DNA from: CAZNKU01 sp045545235
GTDB lineage: Bacteria > Bacillota > Clostridia > Monoglobales > Firm-18
Assembly: GCA_045545235.1 (NCBI GenBank)
Contig: JAZQAN010000079.1
Location: 1 to 64,000 of the forward strand
Direction of reading: 5' to 3'
Length of the DNA stretch: 64,000 nucleotides
Positions 44,773 to 52,438 of this stretch are shown here, in pieces (the stretch's first letter is position 1; each line of letters opens with the position of its first letter). The position numbers and the translations under genes were made by a program. The notes beneath the pieces are model-generated. The model searched no databases. It was given only the letters and a program-made list of their open reading frames with translations, and was not told the DNA's origin.

Positions 44773-44825
44773 AGAAAAGGGCAAAGCATACTGAAAACAG
44801 TAGGCTTTGCCTATTCTGATATAAA

Positions 44826-44867
44826 GGAGCAAAATCATCGCTGATAGACCTATATCTGTAAGTGTTC
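44826..44867. other. Right recombination half-site of the cotJC element
   Basis: The core ACCT lies at 44848-44851. On the element side, after 6 nt (TGATAG), comes the arm GGAGCAAAATCATCGC (44826-44841), the inverted partner of the arm at 40042-40057. On the other side is cotJC coding sequence. Confidence 0.85.
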
Positions 44868-45033
44868 CTTTGGCCATATCAGTTGGCATTGAAAATCTTT
44901 GCGATAAATAGCGTAGTGATGCACCAAGTTCACCATCTGGTCCACCATATTGACTTATTATTAATTTTGCTATTTTGGGGTTGGGATTTTTTATATTAAC
45001 TGGGTATTGTAATTTTTTTGTATAACTCCACAT
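44848..45033 (-). CDS. cotJC: cotJC, 5' exon-like part (spore-coat manganese catalase, interrupted)
   Basis: This encodes residues 1-62 of CotJC (starting MWSYTKKLQYPVNIKNPNPK, including GGPDGELGASLRYLSQR with a Glu ligand, and ending KGTLTDIG). Beyond 44848 the frame runs into element DNA and stops at 44752 after 31 unrelated residues. Unexcised, it would yield a truncated 93-residue protein without the second metal-ligand motif. The ATG overlaps the cotJB stop by one base, as in an intact cotJ operon. Confidence 0.93.
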
Positions 45034-45308
45034 TATTTATTTTCCTCCTCACATTTACAATTTTCCCATGGCCACGGACCGTTTATCCATTGCCAATGGG
45101 ATGCATTTTCATCTATACCCTTCATAGTTAAAGGTCCGTATAGCTTTTCGAAATTATTTACCATAGATTTATGCTTATTTAGTGTTTCGTTGTATTCTTT
45201 TAACGCTGATTGTTCTGTTGGGTGAGTATCCAAAAACAATGCAAGATCATACAATTTAAATGCAAGTTGTTGTATTTCTTTCAACAATATATTTTTATTT
45301 CGTGTCAT
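45033..45308 (-). CDS. cotJB: Spore coat protein CotJB
   Basis: This 91-residue protein has the typical CotJB layout: an opening KEIQQLAFKLYDLALFLDTH, a middle ALKEYNETLNKHKSMVNNFE and the conserved tail SHWQWINGPWPWE. In Bacillus, CotJB works with CotJA and CotJC in the inner coat, under the mother-cell factor SigE. Here the C-terminus has an extra Cys/Glu tail. It overlaps cotJA by 4 nt (ATGA) and cotJC by 1 nt. Confidence 0.92.
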   Translation of the reverse strand: MTRNKNILLKEIQQLAFKLYDLALFLDTHPTEQSALKEYNETLNKHKSMVNNFEKLYGPLTMKGIDENASHWQWINGPWPWENCKCEEENK

Positions 45309-45466
45309 TTGGTTTCACCCCACTCATATTCACAAATAGGTTGATTAAGACAAGGGAATATTGTTCCGATCATTAGTGCAGTTTCTTTGTCATATATATT
45401 TTTTTTCCATTCTTGATGTGGAATGTATGCATGAGCAAGTTGTGTTTCATATTCTTGATATAGCAT
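45305..45466 (-). CDS. cotJA: Spore coat-associated protein CotJA
   Basis: This 53-residue protein (MLYQEYETQLAHAYIPHQEW at the start, GTIFPCLNQPICEYEWG near the end) matches the short CotJA family. The conserved FP-x-L-x2-PY/I core is present. A perfect AGGAGGT lies 8 nt before the ATG. It is the first gene of the cotJABC operon and too short for many gene finders. Confidence 0.88.
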   Translation of the reverse strand: MLYQEYETQLAHAYIPHQEWKKNIYDKETALMIGTIFPCLNQPICEYEWGETK

Positions 45467-45654
45467 AAATTTTACCTCCTTTTTATTACAATAACATTAT
45501 ATTCAGTTTACATAACTTTTGATAATCATAAATAATTCATTGAAAAATATGTTTAGAAGTAATGTTTAGTGCAATGTTCGAAAATGAAAAACCGTTATTT
45601 TACTCACGGTGTTATTATTGTGTACTAAATTAATAATTTTTTAATGTTAATCTA

Positions 45655-45683
45655 TTGATTTATTATAAAAAATGAGTTATACT
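45655..45683 (+). promoter_or_regulatory. Sigma-A-type promoter of the DUF1858 gene
   Basis: TTGATT (45655-45660), a 17-bp spacer and TATACT (45678-45683) precede the palindrome ACTATATAGT, which overlaps the -10 box. GGAGG lies before the ATG at 45717. Confidence 0.65.
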
Positions 45684-45716
45684 ATATAGTATAAGAATAT
45701 TTGGAGGTAAAATAAT

Positions 45717-45917
45717 ATGGCTAAAATAACAAAAGATATGATAATTATGGATGTACTTAGAATGGTTCCTGAATCTGCAAACTTATTTTTGGAAATTGGA
45801 ATGCATTGTTTGGGATGTCCATCTGCAAGTGGTGAATCTGTTGAACAAGCTTGTATGGTACACGGTGCAGACTGTGATGCTTTAATTGAAAAGATAAATG
45901 CATTAATCGAAGAGTAA
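45717..45917 (+). CDS. DUF1858 domain protein
   Basis: This 66-residue protein has the DUF1858 layout: KDMIIMDVLRMVPESANLFL, then GMHCLGCPSASGES with a Cys-x2-Cys pair, then EQACMVHGADCDALIEKINA. Such proteins occur alone or at the N-terminus of ScdA-like redox/iron repair proteins, so a thiol or iron role is possible. It is followed by the 97-residue gene 25 nt downstream. Confidence 0.85.
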   Translation: MAKITKDMIIMDVLRMVPESANLFLEIGMHCLGCPSASGESVEQACMVHGADCDALIEKINALIEE

Positions 45918-45942
45918 TTTTATATTTTTTAGGAGGCTTATG

Positions 45943-46236
45943 ATGGCTGAAAAAAATAAGGAACAGAAGATATTAACATATAAGGGTAAGCCACTTATGA
46001 GGAAGGGTAACGAGATTTACTATGGTAATGTCGATGATAAATACAGAATATATTTAGAAATTGACGAGAATACCGAACTTATGGGTTTGGAAATTGCAAC
46101 TCATGTAAATGTACAGTTGCAGACAAATGATGCATCAGGAAAAGCTAAAGTTTTGAAAAAAGCTGAGAGAGATGGTCTTTATGCGGCACTTGATCTTGGT
46201 GAATATTGGCTTACAGATATTTTATCTGAAGAATAG
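45943..46236 (+). CDS. Conserved hypothetical protein
   Basis: This 97-residue acidic protein (KILTYKGKPLMRKGNEIYYG, later LGEYWLTDILSEE) has no motif I can assign. It is probably cotranscribed with the DUF1858 gene and ends at a perfect palindrome. I recall similar small proteins in Clostridia of unknown function. The ATG at 45943 suits AGGAGG better than that at 45940. Confidence 0.7.
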   Translation: MAEKNKEQKILTYKGKPLMRKGNEIYYGNVDDKYRIYLEIDENTELMGLEIATHVNVQLQTNDASGKAKVLKKAERDGLYAALDLGEYWLTDILSEE

Positions 46237-46238
46237 AG

Positions 46239-46270
46239 CAATGGCGTTGCATATGCAACGCCATTGTTTT
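46239..46270 (+). terminator. Perfect 28-bp palindrome terminator
   Basis: CAATGGCGTTGCAT is followed directly by ATGCAACGCCATTG (46239-46266) and then TTTTG. The hairpin would have its loop formed by the central bases. Confidence 0.75.
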
Positions 46271-46398
46271 GTGTAAAACTGAGTATAATAATTAATTGTA
46301 TTAATTATCATACTCTATATGAACAACCAATGGGGTTGGTTGATTGCAAACTCAATATTATTTTATGTTTCTTTTATTCGAGAGGTGAGTGAATATCT

Positions 46399-47130
46399 AT
46401 GAAAATAATTCCAAAATCCAAAGTTAACTGTGTAATAGTTGACAGAAATGCACCTGAATCTTTTTTTGAATATTTACGTATAAATGATATAAAATACATT
46501 AGAAGTATATTTTTGGAAAACATTATTGATGCTGTATCAACGCATCCGGATATGCAAATTTGCAAAATTGATGAAAAGACTTTTGTTTGTGAACCTACGT
46601 TATATGCTTATTATACCGAAATGCTTAAAGAATATAATGTAAAAATTATAAAGGGTATTTCTAATGTAAGAAGTACCTATCCATATGATATTGCATATAA
46701 TGTTGTTATAACAGAAAATTTTTTGATGCATAATACTGATTATACTGAAAAAGAAATAAAAAATCATGCAGTTAATTCAGGTATTAGTATATACAATGTT
46801 AAACAAGGTTATACTAAATGTGCAAGTTGTGTAATTAACAGCAATGCAATAATTACATCTGATGTTGGAATTCATAGAACGTGTGAGTTAAATGGGATAG
46901 ATTGTTTGTTGATTGAAAATGATGAGATAAAACTTGGTGAACGTAATGATGGTTTTTTTGGTGGGTGCTGTGGAATGATTGATTGTAATAAACTTTTGGT
47001 TTGTGGCAATATTACTTTACATAAATCATATTCTGAAATTTTAAAATTTACTTCAAAGTATGGTGTTAATATATTATGTTCTTCTAAAGATGTACTTACT
47101 GATATAGGAAGTATTATTCCAGTTTTATAA
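46399..47130 (+). CDS. Conserved hypothetical protein (DUF6873-like, GME-fold)
   Basis: This 243-residue protein has NVRSTYPYDIAYNVV in the middle and GYTKCASCVINSNAIITSD, DVGIHRTC and FFGGCCGMID towards the end. The layout resembles guanidino-modifying-enzyme-fold proteins grouped as DUF6873, common in Clostridia. The active-site Cys of true members is not clearly placed, so no reaction is proposed. It precedes the YtxC-like gene by 23 nt. Confidence 0.65.
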   Translation: MKIIPKSKVNCVIVDRNAPESFFEYLRINDIKYIRSIFLENIIDAVSTHPDMQICKIDEKTFVCEPTLYAYYTEMLKEYNVKIIKGISNVRSTYPYDIAYNVVITENFLMHNTDYTEKEIKNHAVNSGISIYNVKQGYTKCASCVINSNAIITSDVGIHRTCELNGIDCLLIENDEIKLGERNDGFFGGCCGMIDCNKLLVCGNITLHKSYSEILKFTSKYGVNILCSSKDVLTDIGSIIPVL

Positions 47131-47153
47131 TTATATATCCGGAGTGTGAATTT

Positions 47154-47933
47154 GTGAGGCGTTTTACTTTATTGGTTAATGGAGTAATGAATAAAACCAG
47201 ACTTGTAAGTAATTTGTGTAACGAACTAGGTGGAGAAATTTCTCCGGCAAGTTCTTGTGACGAATTTGTTTCTTTTGAATTTTCTGATGATAAAGAGGAT
47301 TTTGTTTACAATATAGTTTCTGCTAATATTCTAGAAGAATTTATTACAAAAACACTTTTGCGTTTAATAAATAAATGTTATGATTATTTTAATAAAACTG
47401 ATAAATATGAGATTTTTAAGCTTACTTTAAAATATATCAGGAATGATAAGACAGACAATAAATATAGGTTAGATTTTGTTAAAGATAAGCTTAAAGAATT
47501 TTTAAAACATTCCGATACAGTAAATGTACAAGGTTTTGTTAATTTTAGATTAAATGACCTTGAAGATGAACTTGAAGAAATAATGGAAGAAATTGTACAG
47601 GATTATTTACTGGAAATTGAATATGCAGAATTTATAAGAATGTTGCGTTTTTTTGTTTCTGTACAAAAAAGTAAATACAGTATAGTTGAAGTGAGTTTTT
47701 CTGATGGTATTTTTATTTTTGGTGATGGCAAGGACATTACCAAAGAATGTATAGAGTGTTTTGATGAAGATTTTGTACATTGTGATACCATAGATGATTT
47801 TTTATTAAACTCTTTGATAACAATTGCACCTGATAAGATAATTTTTAATCAGAATAAAAATTACATTAATGCTGATTTCAAAAAAACATTACTCGGTGTT
47901 TTTGATAAAAAAATAAATTTTGTCACCGAGTAA
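47154..47933 (+). CDS. YtxC-like putative sporulation protein
   Basis: This 259-residue protein has a helical middle (LKFIRND-type KYIRNDKTDNKYRLDFVKDK, then VQGFVNFRLNDLEDELEEIM). The motif GFVNFRLNDY/L is characteristic of the YtxC family, whose role in sporulation is poorly defined. The start is GTG at 47154 behind CCGGAG. The 3' end forms half of a terminator shared with the azlD gene. Confidence 0.78.
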   Translation: MRRFTLLVNGVMNKTRLVSNLCNELGGEISPASSCDEFVSFEFSDDKEDFVYNIVSANILEEFITKTLLRLINKCYDYFNKTDKYEIFKLTLKYIRNDKTDNKYRLDFVKDKLKEFLKHSDTVNVQGFVNFRLNDLEDELEEIMEEIVQDYLLEIEYAEFIRMLRFFVSVQKSKYSIVEVSFSDGIFIFGDGKDITKECIECFDEDFVHCDTIDDFLLNSLITIAPDKIIFNQNKNYINADFKKTLLGVFDKKINFVTE

Positions 47934-47936
47934 TGT
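47886..47936. terminator. Bidirectional terminator overlapping the ytxC-like stop codon
   Basis: The stem ACATTACTCGGTG (47886-47898) with CACCGAGTAATGT (47924-47936) is followed by TTTAAT. It lies between convergent genes. Confidence 0.75.
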
Positions 47937-47937
47937 T

Positions 47938-48249
47938 TTAATAACCTATAATCTGAATTATAAAAACTCCTAAAGATGCGCATAGAGCTACAGTAAGTAA
48001 ACTGCGTTTAAAATATGCGAGTATTATTGCTATTATACAACCAAATACTGCACTTGGCATCGAACCTGTGCTATAAAATATAGCAGGAAAAGTCATGGCA
48101 GATAATACTGTATATGGAACATAGAATAAAAATGACTGTATCCATTTGTTTGAAATTCGTTTCCTGAATATTACTATTGGGAGCATGCGTATTAAGTATG
48201 TGGTTATTGCCATAATTACTATGCCTGTAAGGATATATTTTATGCTCAT
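47938..48249 (-). CDS. azlD: AzlD-family branched-chain amino acid exporter small subunit
   Basis: This 103-residue protein has three to four hydrophobic segments and the AzlD start pattern (IMAITTYLIRMLPIVIF). Together with AzlC it forms an exporter of branched-chain amino acids or analogues. It overlaps azlC by 4 nt (ATGA), the usual arrangement. Confidence 0.88.
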   Translation of the reverse strand: MSIKYILTGIVIMAITTYLIRMLPIVIFRKRISNKWIQSFLFYVPYTVLSAMTFPAIFYSTGSMPSAVFGCIIAIILAYFKRSLLTVALCASLGVFIIQIIGY

Positions 48250-48959
48250 ATATTTTCCTCCTTAACATTATTGACAGGGAAAATTGTTGCAGCAACCGCA
48301 CTGATAAAAACAGTGATTATAATAATTGCCCATCCTTCAGATATGTTTGAAAGTAGAGGTAGGTAATTAAAAACAAGACTTGCTGTTATTGATAGTAATA
48401 TTACAAAGAATATGTTTTTGTTGGTTCTTGCAGGTGTTACAATGATGGCAATAAACATTCCGTAAAGTGCTATACCCATAGCATTAGTTAATATTACAGG
48501 CATAAACTGACTTGCTATTGCACCTACGGTAGTTCCTGCTGTCCATCCTATAACTGGGGTTATAATAAGACCTGCCATATAAGCTGTTGACAGTAATTTG
48601 TTTCTTTGCATTGAAACAGCAAAAATTTCGTCAGTAATGCCGAAGGCAATCAAAAATCTTTCTTTTAATTTAATTCGTGGGTCAATTTTTTGCGATACAG
48701 ATAATGACATCAAAAAATATCTAATATTAATGATTAATGTTGTAATTATCAATTCGATGAATGTACCGTTTTCTACGAGAATTTTTGTTCCTGCAAACTG
48801 ACCTGCACTTGTAATGTTTGACAAGGACATAATAATTGCTGACCATATAGGTAAGCCTGAAAGTACAGCGGTAAGACCAAATGCCAATGATACTGAAAAG
48901 TAACCAAGACATATTGGAATGCCATCTTTTATTCCTTGTATAAATTCTTGTTTTTTCAT
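48246..48959 (-). CDS. azlC: AzlC-family branched-chain amino acid permease large subunit
   Basis: This 237-residue membrane protein has about seven hydrophobic segments. It has the AzlC pattern GIKDGIPICLGYFSVSLAFG near the start and SNITSAGQFAG at about residue 60. The start at 48959 follows GAGGTT; the longer frame from 48992 has none. It forms the two-subunit exporter with the downstream azlD. Confidence 0.88.
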   Translation of the reverse strand: MKKQEFIQGIKDGIPICLGYFSVSLAFGLTAVLSGLPIWSAIIMSLSNITSAGQFAGTKILVENGTFIELIITTLIINIRYFLMSLSVSQKIDPRIKLKERFLIAFGITDEIFAVSMQRNKLLSTAYMAGLIITPVIGWTAGTTVGAIASQFMPVILTNAMGIALYGMFIAIIVTPARTNKNIFFVILLSITASLVFNYLPLLSNISEGWAIIIITVFISAVAATIFPVNNVKEENI

Positions 48960-48980
48960 AATAACCTCGAAGAATAATTT

Positions 48981-49004
48981 AAGAGTTATCAAAAGATAAC
49001 TCTT
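48981..49004. terminator. Hairpin between ddh and azlC
   Basis: AAGAGTTATC pairs with GATAACTCTT around a 4-nt loop. The T-run is strong only on the plus strand, so leftward termination after ddh may be partial. Confidence 0.5.
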
Positions 49005-49011
49005 TTATTTT

Positions 49012-49998
49012 TTAGAGAAGTTCTTTTCTAAGTTCAGCTCCTGATTTTGCACTTAAATATGATGGAGGAACATCTAAAACTGATTTACAACCCTTAAAAC
49101 CTTCATTGTTCATTCTATAAGCTGCTCTTGCGTATGCTACAAGAACTGAAGATGTGAATTCAGGATTTGAATCAAGCTTGAGAGAATATTCTATTATATG
49201 TGTATTTTCAAGATTTGCACCAGTTTTACCACTGCGTATTACAAAACCGCCATGTGCAATACCACTGTGGTTTTTGTCAAGTTCTTCCTGTGATATAAAA
49301 TGAACAGTTGTATCGTAATCGGAAAAATAATTTGGCATTGTTTTTATTTCTTTTTCTATTTTTTCTTTGTCAGCCCCATCTTTTGCAACGACGAAACATT
49401 CTCTTGTGTGCTTTTCTCTTGTTGAAAGTTCGGGAGCAGATCCGCTTCTTACAGCTTCAAGTGCACTTTCTACAGGAATAGTATATTGTTTAGCGTCAGC
49501 AACACCATCAATTCTTCTTATGGCATCAGAATGTCCCTGACTTACACCTTTTCCCCAAAAAGTGTAATCTTTTCCGTTAGGTAGTATAGCGCCTGCATAC
49601 ATTCTGTTAAGTGAGAATAAACCAGGGTCCCAACCTACAGATATGATTGCAACTTTATTTGATTCTGAAGCTGAATTGTTTACGTTTTCAAAATGTTCAG
49701 GTATTTTAGCATGTGTGTCAAAACTGTCTATAACATTATAGAGTTTTGCAAGTTCTGGTGTTTGTGTCGGAAGATCCTTTGCACTACCTCCGCACAAAAT
49801 CATTACATCTATTTTATCTGTCATATTATAAGCTTCATTGGTATGGTAAACCTTTACTCCTTCTGTCTGTATTTTTACAGAAGATGGGTCACGTCTTGTG
49901 AATACTGCAACCAATTCCATATCATCATTTTGTTTAATTGCATTTTCGACACCACGACCAAGATTACCATAGCCAAAAATTCCTATTTTAATACTCAT
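49012..49998 (-). CDS. ddh: meso-Diaminopimelate D-dehydrogenase
   Basis: This 328-residue enzyme makes meso-diaminopimelate in one step from tetrahydrodipicolinate, ammonia and NADPH, supplying peptidoglycan and lysine synthesis. The NADP-binding motif is FGYGNLGRGVE (residues 8-18). Family-specific stretches are LCGGSAKDLPTQTPELAK, SVGWDPGLFSLNR and GKGVSQGHSDAIRRIDGV. The length is normal. It indicates mDAP-type peptidoglycan. Confidence 0.93.
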   Translation of the reverse strand: MSIKIGIFGYGNLGRGVENAIKQNDDMELVAVFTRRDPSSVKIQTEGVKVYHTNEAYNMTDKIDVMILCGGSAKDLPTQTPELAKLYNVIDSFDTHAKIPEHFENVNNSASESNKVAIISVGWDPGLFSLNRMYAGAILPNGKDYTFWGKGVSQGHSDAIRRIDGVADAKQYTIPVESALEAVRSGSAPELSTREKHTRECFVVAKDGADKEKIEKEIKTMPNYFSDYDTTVHFISQEELDKNHSGIAHGGFVIRSGKTGANLENTHIIEYSLKLDSNPEFTSSVLVAYARAAYRMNNEGFKGCKSVLDVPPSYLSAKSGAELRKELL

Positions 49999-50167
49999 AT
50001 GTTATTCCTCCAAATAAAAAATACAAAGTTTTTTTAAAACATAAAAATTATATCATATTTTTTTGTTTCGTTCAATAATATTTTTTTGAAATTTTATATA
50101 AATAATTTTATTTATAAAATTAAATTGTATTAAAAACATAAAAATATTTTGGTTTTGCTATTTTCTC

Positions 50168-50196
50168 TTTACTTTTTAAATCTTATGTGTTACAAT
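50168..50196 (+). promoter_or_regulatory. Sigma-A-type promoter of pfp
   Basis: TTTACT (50168-50173), a 17-bp spacer and TACAAT (50191-50196) lie 40 bp before the ATG at 50237, which follows AGAGGAG. Confidence 0.65.
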
Positions 50197-50236
50197 ATTA
50201 ACAATTGTTTAAATTAATTAGTAGAGGAGATATATT

Positions 50237-51895
50237 ATGAAAATTTCACCATTACAAAAAGCTAGATATGAGTATACACCAAAACTTCCTTTGATGCTTA
50301 GAAATGGTATAGCTGAAATAAGTGTTTTAGAAGGTGCTGAAACTAAAAGTGTAGCGGATTGTGATAAAATCCAGGCTCTTTTCCCAAATACATATGGTAA
50401 AAAGGAAATTACATTCCAAAAGGGAAAAAATACATCTGCAGATAAAAAACAGATTGTTGGCGTTATTCTTTCAGGTGGACAGGCTCCTGGTGGACATAAC
50501 GTTATTTGTGGTTTGTATGATGCTTTAAAGTCTACAAATCCTGAAAATGAGCTATATGGATTCAAAAATGGCCCAAGTGGTTTGATTGATGATGATTTCA
50601 TAGTTTTTGATGATGAATACATTAATCAGTACAGAAACACCGGTGGTTTTGATATTATTGGTTCAGGAAGAACAAAGCTTGAAACTAATGAGCAGTTTGC
50701 TATTGTTGCAGAGGTTTGCAAAAAACACGGTATAACAGCGGTTGTCATCATCGGTGGTGACGATTCTAATACAAATGCTGCTGTTTTGGCTGAATATTTT
50801 GCGGCTAATAATACAGGTGTACAGGTAATTGGTTGTCCTAAAACTATTGACGGTGACCTTAAAAATGAAGATATCGAATGTTCATTTGGTTTCGATACAG
50901 CTACAAAGACATATAGTGAGCTTATCGGTAATATCGAAAGAGATGCTAATTCAGCAAAAAAATACTGGCATTTTGTTAAGGTTATGGGGCGTTCAGCATC
51001 TCACGTTGCTTTGGAATGTGCTCTTGAAACACAACCAAACATCTGTTTGATTTCAGAAGAAGTTGCAGCAAAGAAAATGTCTCTTTCACAGATTGCAGAC
51101 TATATTGCTGATTCTGTTATGGCAAGATCAGCTAAGGGTATGAATTTTGGTGTTGCAATTATTCCAGAAGGTGTTGTTGAATTTGTTCCTGAATTTGCTG
51201 TTCTTATTGCGGAAATAAATGAGCTTCTTGCAGGAAGCAAAGCTGAAGAATTTAATGCACTTCCAACATGGAATGATAAATATGCATTTATAGAAAAAGG
51301 ACTTACAAAGGAATCAATGTCTGTATTTGCTATCCTTCCACAGGGTATTCAGCAGCAGTTATTCCTTGAAAGAGATCCTCATGGCAATGTTCAGGTTTCA
51401 TTAATAGAATCTGAAAAGCTTTTCTCTGCACTTGTTGCAGATAAATTAGCTGCTAAGAAAAAAGAAGGTGTTTTTAAAGGTAAATTTTCAGCACTGCACC
51501 ATTTCTTGGGCTACGAAGGAAGATGTGCATTCCCATCAAACTTTGATGCTGATTACTGTTACTCACTTGGTTATAATGCGTTTATGCTTATACAGTATGG
51601 TTATAATGGTTATTTGTCAAAGATTTCTAATCTTTCAAAACCTGCTACAGAATGGGTTGCAGGTGGAATGCCTATTACGAAGATGATGAATATCGAAAGA
51701 AGACACGGGGAAGATAAACCGGTTATTAAAAAAGCTCTTGTTGAGTTAGATGGCAAACCATTTAAATTCTTTGAGGCAAACAGAGAATTGTGGGCTATTG
51801 AAACATCATATGTATATCCTGGTGCTATTCAGTATTATGGACCTACAGAAGTATGTGATTTGACAACAAGAACACTTGCTTTAGAAAAGGAATAA
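50237..51895 (+). CDS. pfp: Diphosphate--fructose-6-phosphate 1-phosphotransferase (PPi-PFK)
   Basis: This 552-residue enzyme interconverts fructose-6-phosphate and fructose-1,6-bisphosphate using pyrophosphate, a reversible glycolytic step. The long form is clear from GVILSGGQAPGGHNVI (about 75-90) and VIIGGDDSNTNAA (about 172), where the GGDD Asp is the mark of PPi use instead of ATP. GCPKTIDGDLKN (catalytic Asp region), KVMGRSASHVALEC and GYEGRCAFPSNFD are also present. It is a single-gene unit with its own promoter and terminator. Confidence 0.93.
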   Translation: MKISPLQKARYEYTPKLPLMLRNGIAEISVLEGAETKSVADCDKIQALFPNTYGKKEITFQKGKNTSADKKQIVGVILSGGQAPGGHNVICGLYDALKSTNPENELYGFKNGPSGLIDDDFIVFDDEYINQYRNTGGFDIIGSGRTKLETNEQFAIVAEVCKKHGITAVVIIGGDDSNTNAAVLAEYFAANNTGVQVIGCPKTIDGDLKNEDIECSFGFDTATKTYSELIGNIERDANSAKKYWHFVKVMGRSASHVALECALETQPNICLISEEVAAKKMSLSQIADYIADSVMARSAKGMNFGVAIIPEGVVEFVPEFAVLIAEINELLAGSKAEEFNALPTWNDKYAFIEKGLTKESMSVFAILPQGIQQQLFLERDPHGNVQVSLIESEKLFSALVADKLAAKKKEGVFKGKFSALHHFLGYEGRCAFPSNFDADYCYSLGYNAFMLIQYGYNGYLSKISNLSKPATEWVAGGMPITKMMNIERRHGEDKPVIKKALVELDGKPFKFFEANRELWAIETSYVYPGAIQYYGPTEVCDLTTRTLALEKE

Positions 51896-51921
51896 AAAAT
51901 ATTCATTATGGAATATACTCT

Positions 51922-51957
51922 AAAAGACAGAAATGATTTATTTCGTTTCTGTCTTTT
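51922..51957 (+). terminator. Terminator of pfp
   Basis: The stem AAAAGACAGAAA (51922-51933) with TTTCTGTCTTTT (51946-51957) is followed by CTTG. Confidence 0.8.
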
Positions 51958-51973
51958 CTTGTACAGGCAATGA

Positions 51974-52003
51974 AAAAGCTCTCGCAATTTTGCGAGAGCT
52001 TTT
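51974..52003 (-). terminator. Terminator of the leftward mre-minD-mgsA cluster
   Basis: AAAAGCTCTCGCAA (51974-51987) pairs with TTGCGAGAGCTTTT (51990-52003) around a 2-nt loop. Read leftward it follows mgsA. Confidence 0.8.
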
Positions 52004-52020
52004 GTAGTTATTTGTTTTAG

Positions 52021-52422
52021 CTAGTTGTTACGTACAATATTTCGCCAATCAAGGTCGCCTCGTTCAAGTCCGTGTATTAAAACTTCGGCAGTAGCTACAT
52101 TTGTAGCAATTGGAATGTTATGTACATCACATAGTTTTAAAAGTGTGCCTATTTCAGGTTCGTGTGGAAGAGGTGTAAGAGGGTCTCTGAAAAATAAAAC
52201 AAGGTCAATTTCATTATATGCTATTCTTGCACCTATCTGTTGGTCGCCACCTTGTGGTCCTGTAAGAAATTTTTGTATTTTAAGTCCCGTAGCTTCTGAT
52301 ACTAAAGAACCTGTTGTACCTGTTGCTATCAATGTGTGTTTAGAAAGTATACCCGAGTATGCTATACAAAATTCTACCATAAGTTCTTTCTTTTTGTCAT
52401 GTGCTATTAGTGCTACGTTCAT
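52021..52422 (-). CDS. mgsA: Methylglyoxal synthase
   Basis: This 133-residue enzyme converts dihydroxyacetone phosphate to methylglyoxal and phosphate, a bypass used when phosphate is low. Motifs are NVALIAHDKKK, ATGTTGSLV, GPQGGDQQIGARI and FFRDPLTPLPHEPE. Asp in GGDQQIG and in FFRDP match catalytic positions. It is the last gene of the leftward cluster, 16 nt after minD. Confidence 0.93.
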   Translation of the reverse strand: MNVALIAHDKKKELMVEFCIAYSGILSKHTLIATGTTGSLVSEATGLKIQKFLTGPQGGDQQIGARIAYNEIDLVLFFRDPLTPLPHEPEIGTLLKLCDVHNIPIATNVATAEVLIHGLERGDLDWRNIVRNN

Positions 52423-52438
52423 TTTGTCATCTCCTTAT

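Larger units (their letters stand above)
40034..44849. mobile_element. 4.8-kb serine-recombinase element inserted in cotJC (skin-like intervening element)
   Basis: The element is 4816 bp from core to core. All its recognised genes lie on the plus strand, opposite to cotJ: a membrane/coiled-coil protein, a leader RNA unit, a degenerate recombinase, a small protein and a large serine recombinase ending 76 bp from the right core. It splits cotJC after codon 62. Excision at the AGGT core would restore the gene without any change. This fits the skin/sigK principle, where a sporulation gene is rebuilt in the mother cell, which does not pass on its chromosome. Exact edges are uncertain by up to 2 nt within the core. 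Confidence 0.92.

Noticed and set aside
45480..45570. A SigE promoter for cotJABC
   Set aside because: AT-rich candidates exist upstream of cotJA, but none matches the SigE consensus well enough to be listed from sequence alone.
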